A stretch of 64,000 bases of DNA, from assembly GCA_934590165.1 (NCBI GenBank), contig CAKTOO010000011.1:12365-76364 (forward strand), written 5' to 3'. This document shows positions 16,814-25,673 of the stretch, one piece after another. This DNA is from an uncultured Dysosmobacter sp. GTDB taxonomy: Bacteria; Bacillota; Clostridia; Oscillospirales; Oscillospiraceae. Position numbers and translations under genes: made by a program. Below the pieces are notes generated by a model. That model was not told the DNA's origin and searched no databases. It saw only the letters and a program-made list of their open reading frames with translations. The first letter of the stretch is position 1. Every line of letters starts with the position of its first letter.

Positions 16814-16840
16814 TCAAAAGCTTTTGACCTACCGAGTATA
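16814..16840 (-). promoter_or_regulatory. Palindromic operator and -10 box of the sugar operon
   Basis: TCAAAAGCTTTTGA (16814-16827) is a perfect 14-bp palindrome with a central GC step. On the minus strand TATACT (16840-16835) lies just upstream, so the palindrome would cover the transcription start. This is a classic place for repression, presumably by the LacI-type protein encoded just upstream. No good -35 box at standard spacing is visible. Confidence 0.6.
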
Positions 16841-16905
16841 CCGGGTTTTCCCCCGGCCATCTATCAAACTTTCCGCAAGCCTTTGTAAAGCGGGATTTTA
16901 CATGC

Positions 16906-17895
16906 TCAGGTACTGCCCCGGACCTTCAGCTCCGCCGGCACCACCGTGGTCATGGGCCACGCCTCCTCCCGGGACAGCAGCGCTTGCAGCCGCTCCACGC
17001 TCAGCTCCCCCATGCGGCGGCAGTTGATGTGGACGCTGGTCAGCTCTGGCTCCAGCATGGTGCACACGGAGGAATCGTCGAAGCCCACCACCGCCACATC
17101 CTCCGGGATCCGCAGCCCCAGGCGGCGGGCCGCCTTCATAACGCCGGCGGCAATGACATCGTTGGCGCCGAACACAGCGGTGGGGCGGTCCTTTTGCCGC
17201 AGCAGCTCCGCGGCGGCCTGGGCCGCGCTCTCCACGGAGGCCTCACACATCTTGATGTGCTGGGCGTCCACCCGGATGCCGTGCTCCCGGGTAACGGCGA
17301 GAAAAGCGCTGTACCGCTCTCCCACAATGTAGGGGGAAAACCGGCCCGCGATCATGGCGATATTCCGGTGCCCCCGGCTGATGAGGTGTTCCACCGCCAG
17401 GCGGACGCCCTCGTACTCGTCGGAGATGACACAGGGCAGCTCCATGCCGGCGATGCGGTTGTTCACCAGCACCACGGCGATGCTGCGGCTTTGAAAATCC
17501 GTCACCATGTCCGCCGAGGCGTTGCCGCCCAGGATGACCCCCTCCACCTGTTTGTTCTGTGCGGTGCTGGGCATGACACCCCAGTCCGCGGCGGTGGAGA
17601 TCACCAGCTGGTGGACCGATTTGTTGGTCTCCCGCATAATGCCCTCACAGATGCCGGCGTAGAACTCATCCAAAATCGTGGCGTCCTTCTTGCAGATCAG
17701 GAAGGCGATCTTGTCCGTCCGCTGGCGGGCCATGGCCCGGGCGATGGCATTGGGATAATAGTGGAGCACCTCCGCCGCCTCAAACACCTTCTGCCGGGTG
17801 GACTCCCGCACCAGCTCCGGGTTGGAAAAGGCCCTGGAAATGGTGGCCGTGGACACGCCGGACAGCCGGGAAACATCGTAGATCGTGGGGTTCAA
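16906..17895 (-). CDS. LacI/GalR-family transcription regulator
   Basis: A 329-residue repressor. The N-terminal helix-turn-helix (TIYDVSRLSGVSTATISRAF) is followed by the hinge helix, then a periplasmic-binding-like effector domain (GVILGG, GHRNIAMI, GFDDSSVCTMLEPELTSV). The TTG at 17895 is chosen because GGGAGG lies eight bases upstream and the HTH then starts at residue 3. It probably controls the downstream sugar operon and, through operators in the divergent region, itself and the YesL-like gene. Confidence 0.93.
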   Translation of the reverse strand: MNPTIYDVSRLSGVSTATISRAFSNPELVRESTRQKVFEAAEVLHYYPNAIARAMARQRTDKIAFLICKKDATILDEFYAGICEGIMRETNKSVHQLVISTAADWGVMPSTAQNKQVEGVILGGNASADMVTDFQSRSIAVVLVNNRIAGMELPCVISDEYEGVRLAVEHLISRGHRNIAMIAGRFSPYIVGERYSAFLAVTREHGIRVDAQHIKMCEASVESAAQAAAELLRQKDRPTAVFGANDVIAAGVMKAARRLGLRIPEDVAVVGFDDSSVCTMLEPELTSVHINCRRMGELSVERLQALLSREEAWPMTTVVPAELKVRGST

Positions 17896-17913
17896 GCTGT
17901 TGTCCTCCCTAAA

Positions 17914-17927
17914 TGTAAGCGGTTTCA
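17914..17927. promoter_or_regulatory. cre / LacI-type operator next to the regulator gene
   Basis: TGTAAGCGGTTTCA fits the Firmicute cre consensus TGWAANCGNTNWCA at every position. It is 19 bases from the regulator's start, so it may mediate CcpA-type catabolite control or autoregulation. Confidence 0.65.
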
Positions 17928-18079
17928 AGCTCCTGAAATGATACAAGCGCCGCGGATGACCGCAACGCTTTTCTAGTTAGAATCTACCATTTTTCCCAAG
18001 TAAAATCAAGGCACTTTCGTAAAATTGTATAATTACTATAAAAGTTTTTAGCCTTATATGGTCGTTTTGACGGTTTTTA

Positions 18080-18093
18080 TGTAAGCGTTTGCA
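18080..18093. promoter_or_regulatory. Second cre / LacI-type operator
   Basis: TGTAAGCGTTTGCA matches the same consensus with one deviation. It lies 37 bases upstream of the YesL-gene -35 box, in the divergent region. The two sites are 153 bases apart, compatible with looping. Confidence 0.6.
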
Positions 18094-18129
18094 TAACTTT
18101 GAAAGGCTTCCCTTCTCCTGTCCGCCAGG

Positions 18130-18158
18130 TTGACAAGCCACCGTTCCCTGTCTATACT
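18130..18158 (+). promoter_or_regulatory. Promoter of the YesL-like gene
   Basis: TTGACA (18130-18135), a 17-base spacer and TATACT (18153-18158). A near-consensus sigma-A promoter. Confidence 0.85.
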
Positions 18159-18193
18159 GGATACATTCTCCCATTTGGGAAGGAGGACTTTTT

Positions 18194-18844
18194 TTGAAGA
18201 AAAAGCGCTCTTTCGGACAGAGTATCCTGGATTTCCTGGGGGATTCCTCCCCGTTTATGACGCTGGTGGGCAAGGCCGCTTTTCTGGTGGTGCTGAATGT
18301 GTGCTGGCTGGTGTGCTGTGTGCCGGTGGTGACGGCAGGCGCCTCCACCGCCGCTTTGTACGCGGTGCTGCTGGAGCGCGGCGAGCACTCCTACCTCTCC
18401 GCTCCCCCGGCGTTTTTCCGCCAGTTCCGAAGCTGCTTTCAGAAAGCCACATTGCTGTGGATGCCCTTTTTGATAGCGGGCATTCTTCTGGCCCTGGATC
18501 TGCGGCTGCTGCTTGCGGGGCAGATGATGAACAGTGTCCTGCTGCTGACGCCTCTGCTGCTGGCCGCCGCCCTGTGGGGCACGACGCTGGTGTGGCTGCC
18601 GGCCGTGCTGGTGCGGAAGGGCGGCGGCGCCGGACAGGTCCTCCGCTCCGCTTTTCTGCTGGCGCTGGGGGAGCTGTGGCGCTCTCTGGCAGCTCTGGTG
18701 CTGTGGATGCTCCCCGGTATTGTATTCCTGTTCTACGCCCGGACATTCCTCCGTCTGGCGCCTTTGTGGCTGCTGGTGTATTTTGCCCTGGCGGCCCGGC
18801 TGACCCTGGCGCTTCAGGAGCCTGTTTTCAAAGAAAAACCGTAA
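18194..18844 (+). CDS. YesL-family (DUF624) membrane protein
   Basis: A 216-residue membrane protein with four or five hydrophobic segments. The N-terminal part (NVCWLVCCVPVVTAGASTAALY) is the DUF624/YesL signature, typically found next to LacI-type sugar ABC operons in Firmicutes. The function is unknown. The TTG start is seven bases after AGGAGG. It is divergent from the LacI gene and likely belongs to the same regulon. Confidence 0.88.
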   Translation: MKKKRSFGQSILDFLGDSSPFMTLVGKAAFLVVLNVCWLVCCVPVVTAGASTAALYAVLLERGEHSYLSAPPAFFRQFRSCFQKATLLWMPFLIAGILLALDLRLLLAGQMMNSVLLLTPLLLAAALWGTTLVWLPAVLVRKGGGAGQVLRSAFLLALGELWRSLAALVLWMLPGIVFLFYARTFLRLAPLWLLVYFALAARLTLALQEPVFKEKP

Positions 18845-18847
18845 AAA

Positions 18848-18879
18848 ACATCCGGTCAAAATTGACCGGATGTTTTTTT
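18848..18879. terminator. Convergent terminator between the YesL-like and ZIP genes
   Basis: Perfect 12-bp stem with 2-base loop (18848-18859 / 18862-18873) flanked by A6 and T7, working in both directions. Confidence 0.9.
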
Positions 18880-18890
18880 GCGGCATCTGT

Positions 18891-19685
18891 TTATCCCAGG
18901 ACCACGTCCAGCAGCATCATGACGAGAAAGCCCGCCATCACGCTGATGGTGCCCGCGTGGGAGTGCTCCCCCAGCTGGGCCTCCGGGATCAGCTCCTCCA
19001 CCACCACATAGATCATGGCTCCTGCCGCAAAGGCCAGCACCCAGGGCATGATGCCGGTGACGCTGCCAGCCACCAGTACTGTCAAAAGGCCGAAGATGGG
19101 CTCCACCACGCCGGAGGCGGCGCCGCAGAGGAAGGCTTTAGTCCGGCCCACCCCCTGGGACTTCATGGGCAGGGACACGGCGGCGCCCTCCGGAAAGTTC
19201 TGAAGGCCCATGCCCAGGGCCAGGGCCACGGCACCGGCCAGAGCGCCGGGCGCGGTGTCCATGGCCGCCACGGAAAAGCTCAGGCCCACGGCCATGCCCT
19301 CCGGGATGTTGTGAAGGGTCACTGCCAGGACGATCATAGTGGTGCGCTTCCAGTGGGCGGGCAGGCCCTCCGCCTGGTCGCTGCCGATGTGGAGGTGGGG
19401 CAGCAGGCCGTCCAGCAGCATCAACGCGGCGCCGCCCAGCGCGAAGCCGCCGCCCACCGGCAGCAAAATGCCCTTGCCCGCCTCCTCCGCCATCTCCATG
19501 GCGGGGATAAGCAGCGACCACACCGACGCGGCGATCATCACGCCGGCGGCAAAGCCCAGAAACACCTTTTGTGTGGTGTGGGACAGGTCCTTTTTGAAGA
19601 AAAATACCATGGCGGCACCCAAAACGGTGGCAAGGCAGGTGAAGCCGGTGCCCAGGGCCGCGTATAACAATTCTCGCTGCAGCAT
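18891..19685 (-). CDS. ZIP-family divalent metal transporter
   Basis: A 264-residue inner-membrane importer (Zn2+, Fe2+ or Mn2+) with about eight helices. The two metal-site helices carry HNIPEG (125-130) and QNFPEG (162-167). The central loop is LLPHLHIGSD, short and histidine-containing. No metal-responsive operator was recognised upstream. It converges on the YesL-like gene. Confidence 0.93.
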   Translation of the reverse strand: MLQRELLYAALGTGFTCLATVLGAAMVFFFKKDLSHTTQKVFLGFAAGVMIAASVWSLLIPAMEMAEEAGKGILLPVGGGFALGGAALMLLDGLLPHLHIGSDQAEGLPAHWKRTTMIVLAVTLHNIPEGMAVGLSFSVAAMDTAPGALAGAVALALGMGLQNFPEGAAVSLPMKSQGVGRTKAFLCGAASGVVEPIFGLLTVLVAGSVTGIMPWVLAFAAGAMIYVVVEELIPEAQLGEHSHAGTISVMAGFLVMMLLDVVLG

Positions 19686-19760
19686 AGACGCGCTCCTTTC
19701 CAGATGGGTCCATCATACTCTGTTCGGGAGGATTTTTCCAGAGGGAGTTTGCACCCCCCC

Positions 19761-20157
19761 ATTCTTTTTCGTCTTGGCGAAAAAGAATGCGCCGTGCACG
19801 GTGGAAGAAAAAGCCGCTTCGTCCAAACTTGCCCGTTCGGGCAAGTTTGGGGATGCGACGGTTGTTAGCCAGCTTTCCGCAATCTTGCCACGCCTTATCC
19901 AAGTGCGCTGAAACGCGCCTTTCAACCCGCGCTCAAGCCGCAAGTTGTCACGCTTTTTCAAATTCCGGGGTGCTTATCGAAACGCCTTTCCTCTGGCCCC
20001 GCTGCCGCTCCCGGGGATGGATTCCAAAGGAAGGGGCCGCAGCCCCTTCCTTCTGGTCGTTCAGGAAAGGGGTCCAGGGGGAAACCCAGCCGAAAGGGTT
20101 TCCCCCTGGCCTCTCTTTGGGGGCGACCCGTTTCTCTCGGCGAGAGAAATGGGTCGC
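19761..20157. repeat. Hairpin-rich non-coding tract
   Basis: The roughly 500 bases between the ZIP gene and the Cys-rich gene contain no credible gene, but five strong inverted repeats. They are 19761-19771/19778-19788 (11 bp), 19823-19834/19839-19850 (12 bp), 20027-20037/20042-20052 (11 bp), 20074-20087/20096-20109 (14 bp) and 20123-20138/20142-20157 (16 bp, one G-U). Open frames across it lack ribosome sites and have low-complexity Pro/Ser/Arg composition. The origin may be a repeat family or the tail of a former mobile element. Confidence 0.65.
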
Positions 20158-20182
20158 ATCTGCCCAGCCATCATCATGGCTG

Positions 20183-20362
20183 TCACCCCTCCTGAGAGGA
20201 TGCCCCCTCCCTCTTTTGAAAATACCCACACGCCGGTGTTTTCGCCTTGCGCATCTTACATCTTGGCTTCACACAGTGCCCGTCATCGATGGGGTCATAC
20301 CGCCACCCGCACTTGACGTAATGCCGCCGAAAATGCTTGCACGCACCGCAGGTTTCTTCCAT
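20183..20362 (-). CDS. Small Cys-rich protein (59 aa), zinc-ribbon-like
   Basis: Read directly from the minus strand. ATG at 20362 sits nine bases after AGGAGG, with TGA at 20183. The product begins MEETCGACKHFRRHYVKCG and has six cysteines at 5, 8, 18, 30, 35 and 45, spaced as CxxC and CxxxxC groups, suggesting one or two metal sites. Short proteins of this look occur in many gut Clostridia, but I know no function. Its promoter overlaps a 10-bp inverted repeat shared with the divergent ribbon-helix-helix gene. The hairpin-rich tract follows its stop. Confidence 0.82.
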   Translation of the reverse strand: MEETCGACKHFRRHYVKCGWRYDPIDDGHCVKPRCKMRKAKTPACGYFQKREGASSQEG

Positions 20363-20376
20363 TTTCTATCGCCTCC

Positions 20377-20411
20377 TAGTGCTATTATACACTAAATAGC
20401 ACTATTTGCAA
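20377..20411 (-). promoter_or_regulatory. Promoter of the Cys-rich gene with ribbon-helix-helix-type operator
   Basis: Minus strand TTGCAA (20411-20406), a 16-base spacer and TATAAT (20389-20384). TAGTGCTATT (20377-20386) and its exact reverse complement (20395-20404) flank ATACACTA, giving three TAGTG half-sites in 28 bases that fill the spacer and -10 box. Short tandem half-sites are typical of CopG/Arc-type regulators, and one is encoded divergently. Confidence 0.75.
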
Positions 20412-20415
20412 TCAG

Positions 20416-20444
20416 TTGTTTTCGCAAAAGCATCATTTTATACT
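20416..20444 (+). promoter_or_regulatory. Putative promoter of the ribbon-helix-helix gene
   Basis: TTGTTT (20416-20421), a 17-base spacer and TATACT (20439-20444). It starts five bases after the operator, so binding there could control both directions. Confidence 0.55.
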
Positions 20445-20466
20445 ATGTTACATAAGGTGGTGCATT

Positions 20467-20637
20467 ATGATGGCAGAACCTATTTTGGTAAATCGAACCC
20501 GCTTCACATCTTCTCTGAAAAACGAATTGATGGCCGGATTTAATGAATTGGCTGCGGAAACCCGCATCCCAAAATCCCGTTTAATCGACGAAGCCATCGA
20601 GGACCTTTTAAAAAAGTACGAAAAAAAGAACGGCTGA
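20467..20637 (+). CDS. Ribbon-helix-helix DNA-binding protein (56 aa)
   Basis: Small protein MMAEPILVNRTRFTSSLK..., whose N-terminal strand and two helices (LKNELMAGFNELAAETR, KSRLIDEAIEDLLKKY) match the CopG/Arc/MetJ-type ribbon-helix-helix fold. These bind DNA as dimers and usually autoregulate. Start at 20467 after AAGGTGG. Its partner may be the divergent Cys-rich protein. No toxin gene is adjacent, so a toxin-antitoxin role is not supported. Confidence 0.85.
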   Translation: MMAEPILVNRTRFTSSLKNELMAGFNELAAETRIPKSRLIDEAIEDLLKKYEKKNG

Positions 20638-20656
20638 ACCAGCCGTTCTTTTTTTC
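20628..20656. terminator. Bidirectional terminator between the RHH gene and asnS
   Basis: Nine-bp stem 20628-20636 / 20641-20649 overlapping the RHH stop, flanked by A7 and T7, serving both converging genes. Confidence 0.85.
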
Positions 20657-20663
20657 ATCTCTT

Positions 20664-22058
<1,395 letters not shown>

Positions 22059-22104
22059 TGCATTTCACCCGTTTTCTTGTATTTATGGTGCACAATCATG
22101 TGGT

Positions 22105-22133
22105 ATTGTACTCCATCCCGCCGGGTTTTACAA
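22105..22133 (-). promoter_or_regulatory. Promoter of asnS
   Basis: Minus strand TTGTAA (22133-22128), a 17-base spacer and TACAAT (22110-22105). No T-box elements are visible in the short leader. Confidence 0.75.
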
Positions 22134-22162
22134 GAGGAAACGGAACTTTTTCATGGAACGTG

Positions 22163-22936
22163 TCACGAAATGGCCTCGCTGCCGATCGTGTAATCCCCCC
22201 AATGGCCGTCCTCCGCCTGGGTGGCGGTGCAGCTGCTGAAAAAGTAGGCCCCGGTGCCGCTGCGCCATTTCTGGGCGTCAAAGGCGATGGGCTTGAGGTC
22301 GTAGCTGCCGAATACCGGCTTTTCCGCGATGGTAAACAGACAGCCGTCCTCCCATTGCAGGTGCCCTTTGTCGATATACCCCCGGTCCGCCAGCTCCTCC
22401 CAGGTGCCGGTGACCAGTTCCCCGCCGTGGCGGGCGGCAAAGGCCCAGGCCACCGCCGTCTGCTCGCTTTCCGTCAGGCTGGTCTGGGACAAGTCCACGC
22501 CGATGTAGGTCAGGCCGTTGCCGTTCAGCCCCGGGTCCACGGCCCACAGGTCCTCCAACACCTGGAGATACAGGGCGCACAGGTCGTTGAAGCCGCCGGG
22601 GCAGACTTCCGCAGAAGCCACGCTGCTAAACTGGACAGGCCAAGTCTCCAAAAGCCCGCCGCTGTAACAGACCTTCACCACTTCACCGGGGTGCAAGTCG
22701 TCCTCCTCCCGGAAAAGGGTATATATATTGGTGTCATCTCCTCGTCCGGCCAGCAGCAGCTGACCGTCCTCCGCCGTGACCACCCGGCAGGTGGTGGTGA
22801 CGGACGCGGGCCGCGCCGTCTCGCCGCCTGTCTGGACTTCCCCTCCGGGGACGGGCGCACCACTTCCCGCGGCGCCGCAGGCCGCCAGAATGCACAGGCA
22901 CAGATACACGCTCAAAAACAGACACCATTTTTTCAT
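22163..22936 (-). CDS. Predicted lipoprotein of unknown function
   Basis: A 257-residue secreted protein with a signal peptide and lipobox ILAAC (Cys about 19), followed by a Gly/Pro-rich linker. The mature part includes VTTTCRVVTAEDGQLLLAGRG and DLCALYLQVLEDLWAVDPGLN; I recognise no named domain. ATG at 22936 follows GGGAGGCGG. It lies between asnS (same strand) and the divergent psu operon. Confidence 0.8.
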   Translation of the reverse strand: MKKWCLFLSVYLCLCILAACGAAGSGAPVPGGEVQTGGETARPASVTTTCRVVTAEDGQLLLAGRGDDTNIYTLFREEDDLHPGEVVKVCYSGGLLETWPVQFSSVASAEVCPGGFNDLCALYLQVLEDLWAVDPGLNGNGLTYIGVDLSQTSLTESEQTAVAWAFAARHGGELVTGTWEELADRGYIDKGHLQWEDGCLFTIAEKPVFGSYDLKPIAFDAQKWRSGTGAYFFSSCTATQAEDGHWGDYTIGSEAIS

Positions 22937-22998
22937 AACGCCGCCTCCCTTACACGGATTATGACGGCGTGAGAATGGATTTGGTTCCAAATTTGGTA

Positions 22999-23026
22999 TT
23001 GACATTTATTAAAATATCCGTAATAT
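22999..23026 (+). promoter_or_regulatory. Promoter of the psuK-psuG operon
   Basis: TTGACA (22999-23004), a 16-base spacer and TAATAT (23021-23026), in an AT-rich island that contrasts with the surrounding GC-rich genes. Confidence 0.7.
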
Positions 23027-23035
23027 AAGCATTAG

Positions 23036-23053
23036 ATTAGTAATCTTAATTTT
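23036..23053 (-). promoter_or_regulatory. psu-box 1, putative operator
   Basis: On the minus strand, AAAATTAAGATTACTAAT. It matches the element at 24169-24186 in 15 of 18 positions and overlaps a 13-bp palindrome AGATTAgTAATCT (23034-23046) just after the promoter. Confidence 0.5.
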
Positions 23054-23075
23054 CGCTTAGAAAGAAGGTGGCCCC

Positions 23076-24155
23076 ATGACCCAGCGGGAGCGGCAGCTGC
23101 TGAACTGGATCGAGGAGAATCCCCTCATCTCCCAGCAGGAGCTGGCGGATAAGGCGGGCATTACCCGGTCCTCTGTGGCGGTACACATCTCCAACCTGAT
23201 GAAAAAGGGCTACATCACCGGCAAGGGTTATATTGTCCGCACCGCGCCGTATGTGACGGTGGTGGGCGGCGTGAACATGGACATCGGCGGCCGCTCGGAC
23301 CACGCCCTGGTGCCCCAGGACTCCAATCCCGGCACCGTGTCCATGAGTCTGGGCGGCGTAGGGCGGAACATCGCCCACAACATGAGCCTTTTAGAGCTGG
23401 ATGTGCGGCTTTTGACGGTGTTCGGCGACGACGGCAACGCCCAGAAGATCGCCGCCAGCTGCGGAGAGCTGGGCATCGACATCTCCCAGTCCCCTGTTGT
23501 CCCCGGCGGACGGACCAGCACGTACCTGTTCATCAACGATGAGCGGGGTGACATGGCCCTGGCCGTCAGTGATATGGACATCTACCGCCACCTGACGCCC
23601 CAGGTGCTCTCGGCGCGGCAGAAGCTGCTGATGGGCAGCCAGGTCATCGTGCTGGACACCAACATCCCGGAGGAAAGCATCCGGTGGCTGGCGGAAAACA
23701 GCACCGTGCCCCTGTTCGCGGACCCGGTGTCCACCGCCAAGGCCGTGAAGCTGAAGGGTGTGCTGGGCAGGCTCCACACCCTGAAGCCCAACCGCATGGA
23801 GGCGGAGCTCCTCTCCGGCGTGCCCATCACCGATGAAGAAAGCCTGAACCGGGCGGCGGACGCCCTGCTGGCCACGGGCCTGCGGCGGGTGTTCATCTCC
23901 CTGGGAAGCGACGGCGTGTTCGCCGCAGACCACAGTGCCCGGCTCCATTTGCCGGTGCTGCCCGCCCACATGCGCAACACCACCGGCTGCGGCGACGCTT
24001 TCATGGCCGCCATCGCCTGGGCCTATCTCCAGGGCACGGACCTGCGGGGCACCGCCCTAGCGGGCCTGGCGGCCTCCGCCATTGCCATGGAGGGCGCCGG
24101 GACCATCAACCCCACCCTGGGCGTCCAGACGCTGAAAGCGCGGGCCGGACTGTAA
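23076..24155 (+). CDS. psuK: Pseudouridine kinase with N-terminal winged helix
   Basis: Phosphorylates pseudouridine to its 5'-phosphate, the first step of pseudouridine salvage. The 359-residue protein has a winged-helix DNA-binding segment at 1-50 (LNWIEENPLISQQELADKAGITRSSVAVHI, shown here as one helix-turn-helix region). The PfkB kinase domain follows from about 58 (VTVVGGVNMDIGG), ending in the catalytic NTTGCGDAFMAAI motif. psuG follows directly, which supports the function. The DNA-binding part suggests autoregulation via the AT-rich elements flanking this gene. Confidence 0.93.
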   Translation: MTQRERQLLNWIEENPLISQQELADKAGITRSSVAVHISNLMKKGYITGKGYIVRTAPYVTVVGGVNMDIGGRSDHALVPQDSNPGTVSMSLGGVGRNIAHNMSLLELDVRLLTVFGDDGNAQKIAASCGELGIDISQSPVVPGGRTSTYLFINDERGDMALAVSDMDIYRHLTPQVLSARQKLLMGSQVIVLDTNIPEESIRWLAENSTVPLFADPVSTAKAVKLKGVLGRLHTLKPNRMEAELLSGVPITDEESLNRAADALLATGLRRVFISLGSDGVFAADHSARLHLPVLPAHMRNTTGCGDAFMAAIAWAYLQGTDLRGTALAGLAASAIAMEGAGTINPTLGVQTLKARAGL

Positions 24156-24168
24156 ATTATCCAATATA

Positions 24169-24186
24169 AAAGTTAAGATTATCAAT
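24169..24186 (+). promoter_or_regulatory. psu-box 2, putative operator
   Basis: AAAGTTAAGATTATCAAT lies between psuK and psuG, matching psu-box 1 at 15 of 18 positions. It may be a second binding site for the regulator or the PsuK winged helix. Confidence 0.45.
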
Positions 24187-24212
24187 ATATTTATCATTTG
24201 GAGGAATTCATC

Positions 24213-25142
24213 ATGGCTTTGAACAAGTATCTCGACATTGCTCCCGAAGTGCGCAAGGCCCTGGAGGAGGGCCGCCCCGTGGTGGCGCTGGAGTCCACCA
24301 TCATCTCTCACGGAATGCCCTATCCCCAGAACGTGGAGACCGCTTTGAACGTGGAGAAGATCATCCGGGACAACGGCGCCGTGCCTGCCACCATTGCCGT
24401 CATCAAGGGCCGCCTGAAGGCCGGCCTCAGCGCCGAGGAGATCGACTATCTGGGCAAGACCGGCACCGCCGTGGCCAAGGCCAGCCGCCGGGACCTGCCC
24501 GTGCTGGTGGCCGAGGGCCGGGACGGCGCCACCACCGTCACCACCACCATGATCATCGCCCATATGGCAGGCATCCAGGTGTTCGCCACTGGCGGCATCG
24601 GCGGCGTGCACCGGGGCGCCCAGCAGACCTTTGACATCTCCGCCGACCTGGAGGAACTGGCCCACACCCCCGTCATGGTGGTCTGCGCCGGTGCCAAGTC
24701 CATCCTGGACCTGGGCTTGACCCTGGAGTACCTGGAAACCCACGGCGTGCCCGTCATCGGCTACGGCACTGAGGAGCTGCCCGCCTTCTACACCCGCAAG
24801 TCCGGCTTCAAGGTGGACTACCGCATCGACACGCCCGCGGAGCTGGCCAAGGCCTTCTATGTGAAGCAGGACATGGGCCTGGGCGGCGGTATGCTGGTGA
24901 CCAATCCCATCCCCGAGGAGTTCTCCATGGACGCGGACGTCATCAACAAGGCCATCGACGAGGCCGTGGCCGAGGCCAATACCCTGGGCATCCACGGCAA
25001 GGAGACCACCCCCTTCCTGCTGGCTAAGATCAAGGACCTGACCGGCGGCGACTCCCTGGCCAGCAACATCCAGCTGGTGTACAACAACGCCCAGTTGGCG
25101 GCCAAGACCGCCGGTGAGCTGTGCAAGCTTGCCAAGGACTGA
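24213..25142 (+). CDS. psuG: Pseudouridine-5'-phosphate glycosidase
   Basis: Cleaves pseudouridine 5'-phosphate to uracil and ribose 5-phosphate, completing salvage. The 309-residue product has the family motifs VVALESTIISHGMPYPQN, GRDGATTVTTTM and ATGGIGGVHRG, and a catalytic lysine region in CAGAKSILD. ATG 24213 sits eight bases after GGAGG; a TTG at 24198 is inside the ribosome site. Co-transcribed with psuK across an AT-rich 57-base gap. Confidence 0.96.
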   Translation: MALNKYLDIAPEVRKALEEGRPVVALESTIISHGMPYPQNVETALNVEKIIRDNGAVPATIAVIKGRLKAGLSAEEIDYLGKTGTAVAKASRRDLPVLVAEGRDGATTVTTTMIIAHMAGIQVFATGGIGGVHRGAQQTFDISADLEELAHTPVMVVCAGAKSILDLGLTLEYLETHGVPVIGYGTEELPAFYTRKSGFKVDYRIDTPAELAKAFYVKQDMGLGGGMLVTNPIPEEFSMDADVINKAIDEAVAEANTLGIHGKETTPFLLAKIKDLTGGDSLASNIQLVYNNAQLAAKTAGELCKLAKD

Positions 25143-25152
25143 GCGATCTGAT

Positions 25153-25190
25153 AAAATAAACTGGCCGGGTTGCCCCGGCCAGTTTATTTT
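25153..25190. terminator. Terminator of the psu operon
   Basis: Seventeen-bp perfect stem (25153-25169 / 25174-25190) with loop TTGC, AT at the base and GC at the top. Confidence 0.85.
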
Positions 25191-25211
25191 CAATTTGGAG
25201 GAAAGGCCAAT

Positions 25212-25556
25212 ATGAACGCTCTTTTTCAGCCGGCGGGCACCACGGCCACGCTGTTCGCGGTGGTGGGAAATCCCTGGAGACTTTTGGCGCTGTGGCTGGC
25301 AGTGGTCAACCTGGCGGCCTTTGTGATGTTCGGTGTGGACAAGTGGAAGGCCAAGCGCCCCGGCGCCCGCCGCATTCCGGAGCGGAACTTGTTTTTGACT
25401 GCCATAGCCGGCGGCAGCATCGGCGCATGGCTGGGCATGAAGGTGTGGCACCACAAAACGCTGCACAAGTCCTTCCGCTTCGGCATTCCCATTATTTTCG
25501 TCTGCCAGGTGCTGCTGGCCCTGGGGCTGTTTTTGTATTTCCGCATCATTCGGTAA
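25212..25556 (+). CDS. DUF1294 membrane protein
   Basis: A 114-residue protein with three hydrophobic segments. MFGVDKWKAKRPGARRIPE followed by AGGSIGAWLGMKVWHHKT is the DUF1294 signature. The function is unknown. It has GGAGG upstream and its own terminator. Confidence 0.9.
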   Translation: MNALFQPAGTTATLFAVVGNPWRLLALWLAVVNLAAFVMFGVDKWKAKRPGARRIPERNLFLTAIAGGSIGAWLGMKVWHHKTLHKSFRFGIPIIFVCQVLLALGLFLYFRIIR

Positions 25557-25559
25557 AGA

Positions 25560-25588
25560 GGTTCCCGCCTGCGGCGGGGACCTTTTTT
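25560..25588 (+). terminator. Terminator of the DUF1294 gene
   Basis: Ten-bp stem with one G-U pair (25560-25569 / 25573-25582), followed by six T. Confidence 0.85.
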
Positions 25589-25673
25589 GTTCCGTTCACG
25601 CATAGCATTTCCCGAACGGCGCACACTATGCCTCGGCGAAAGCCAACTCATTTCTTGCAGGAGGATGTATCGT

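Noticed and set aside
19713..19961. Minus-strand 82-codon open frame reading SWLTTVASPNLPERASL and similar
   Set aside because: Would start at TTG without a ribosome site and consists largely of hairpin arms; treated as non-coding.
19787..20395. Plus-strand 202-codon open frame across the hairpin-rich tract
   Set aside because: No ribosome site, Pro/Ser/Arg-rich low-complexity product, and it runs antisense through the well-supported 59-aa Cys-rich gene.
20467..20637. Toxin-antitoxin system
   Set aside because: The RHH protein could be an antitoxin, but the divergent partner is a Cys-rich protein unlike known toxins and is not co-transcribed.
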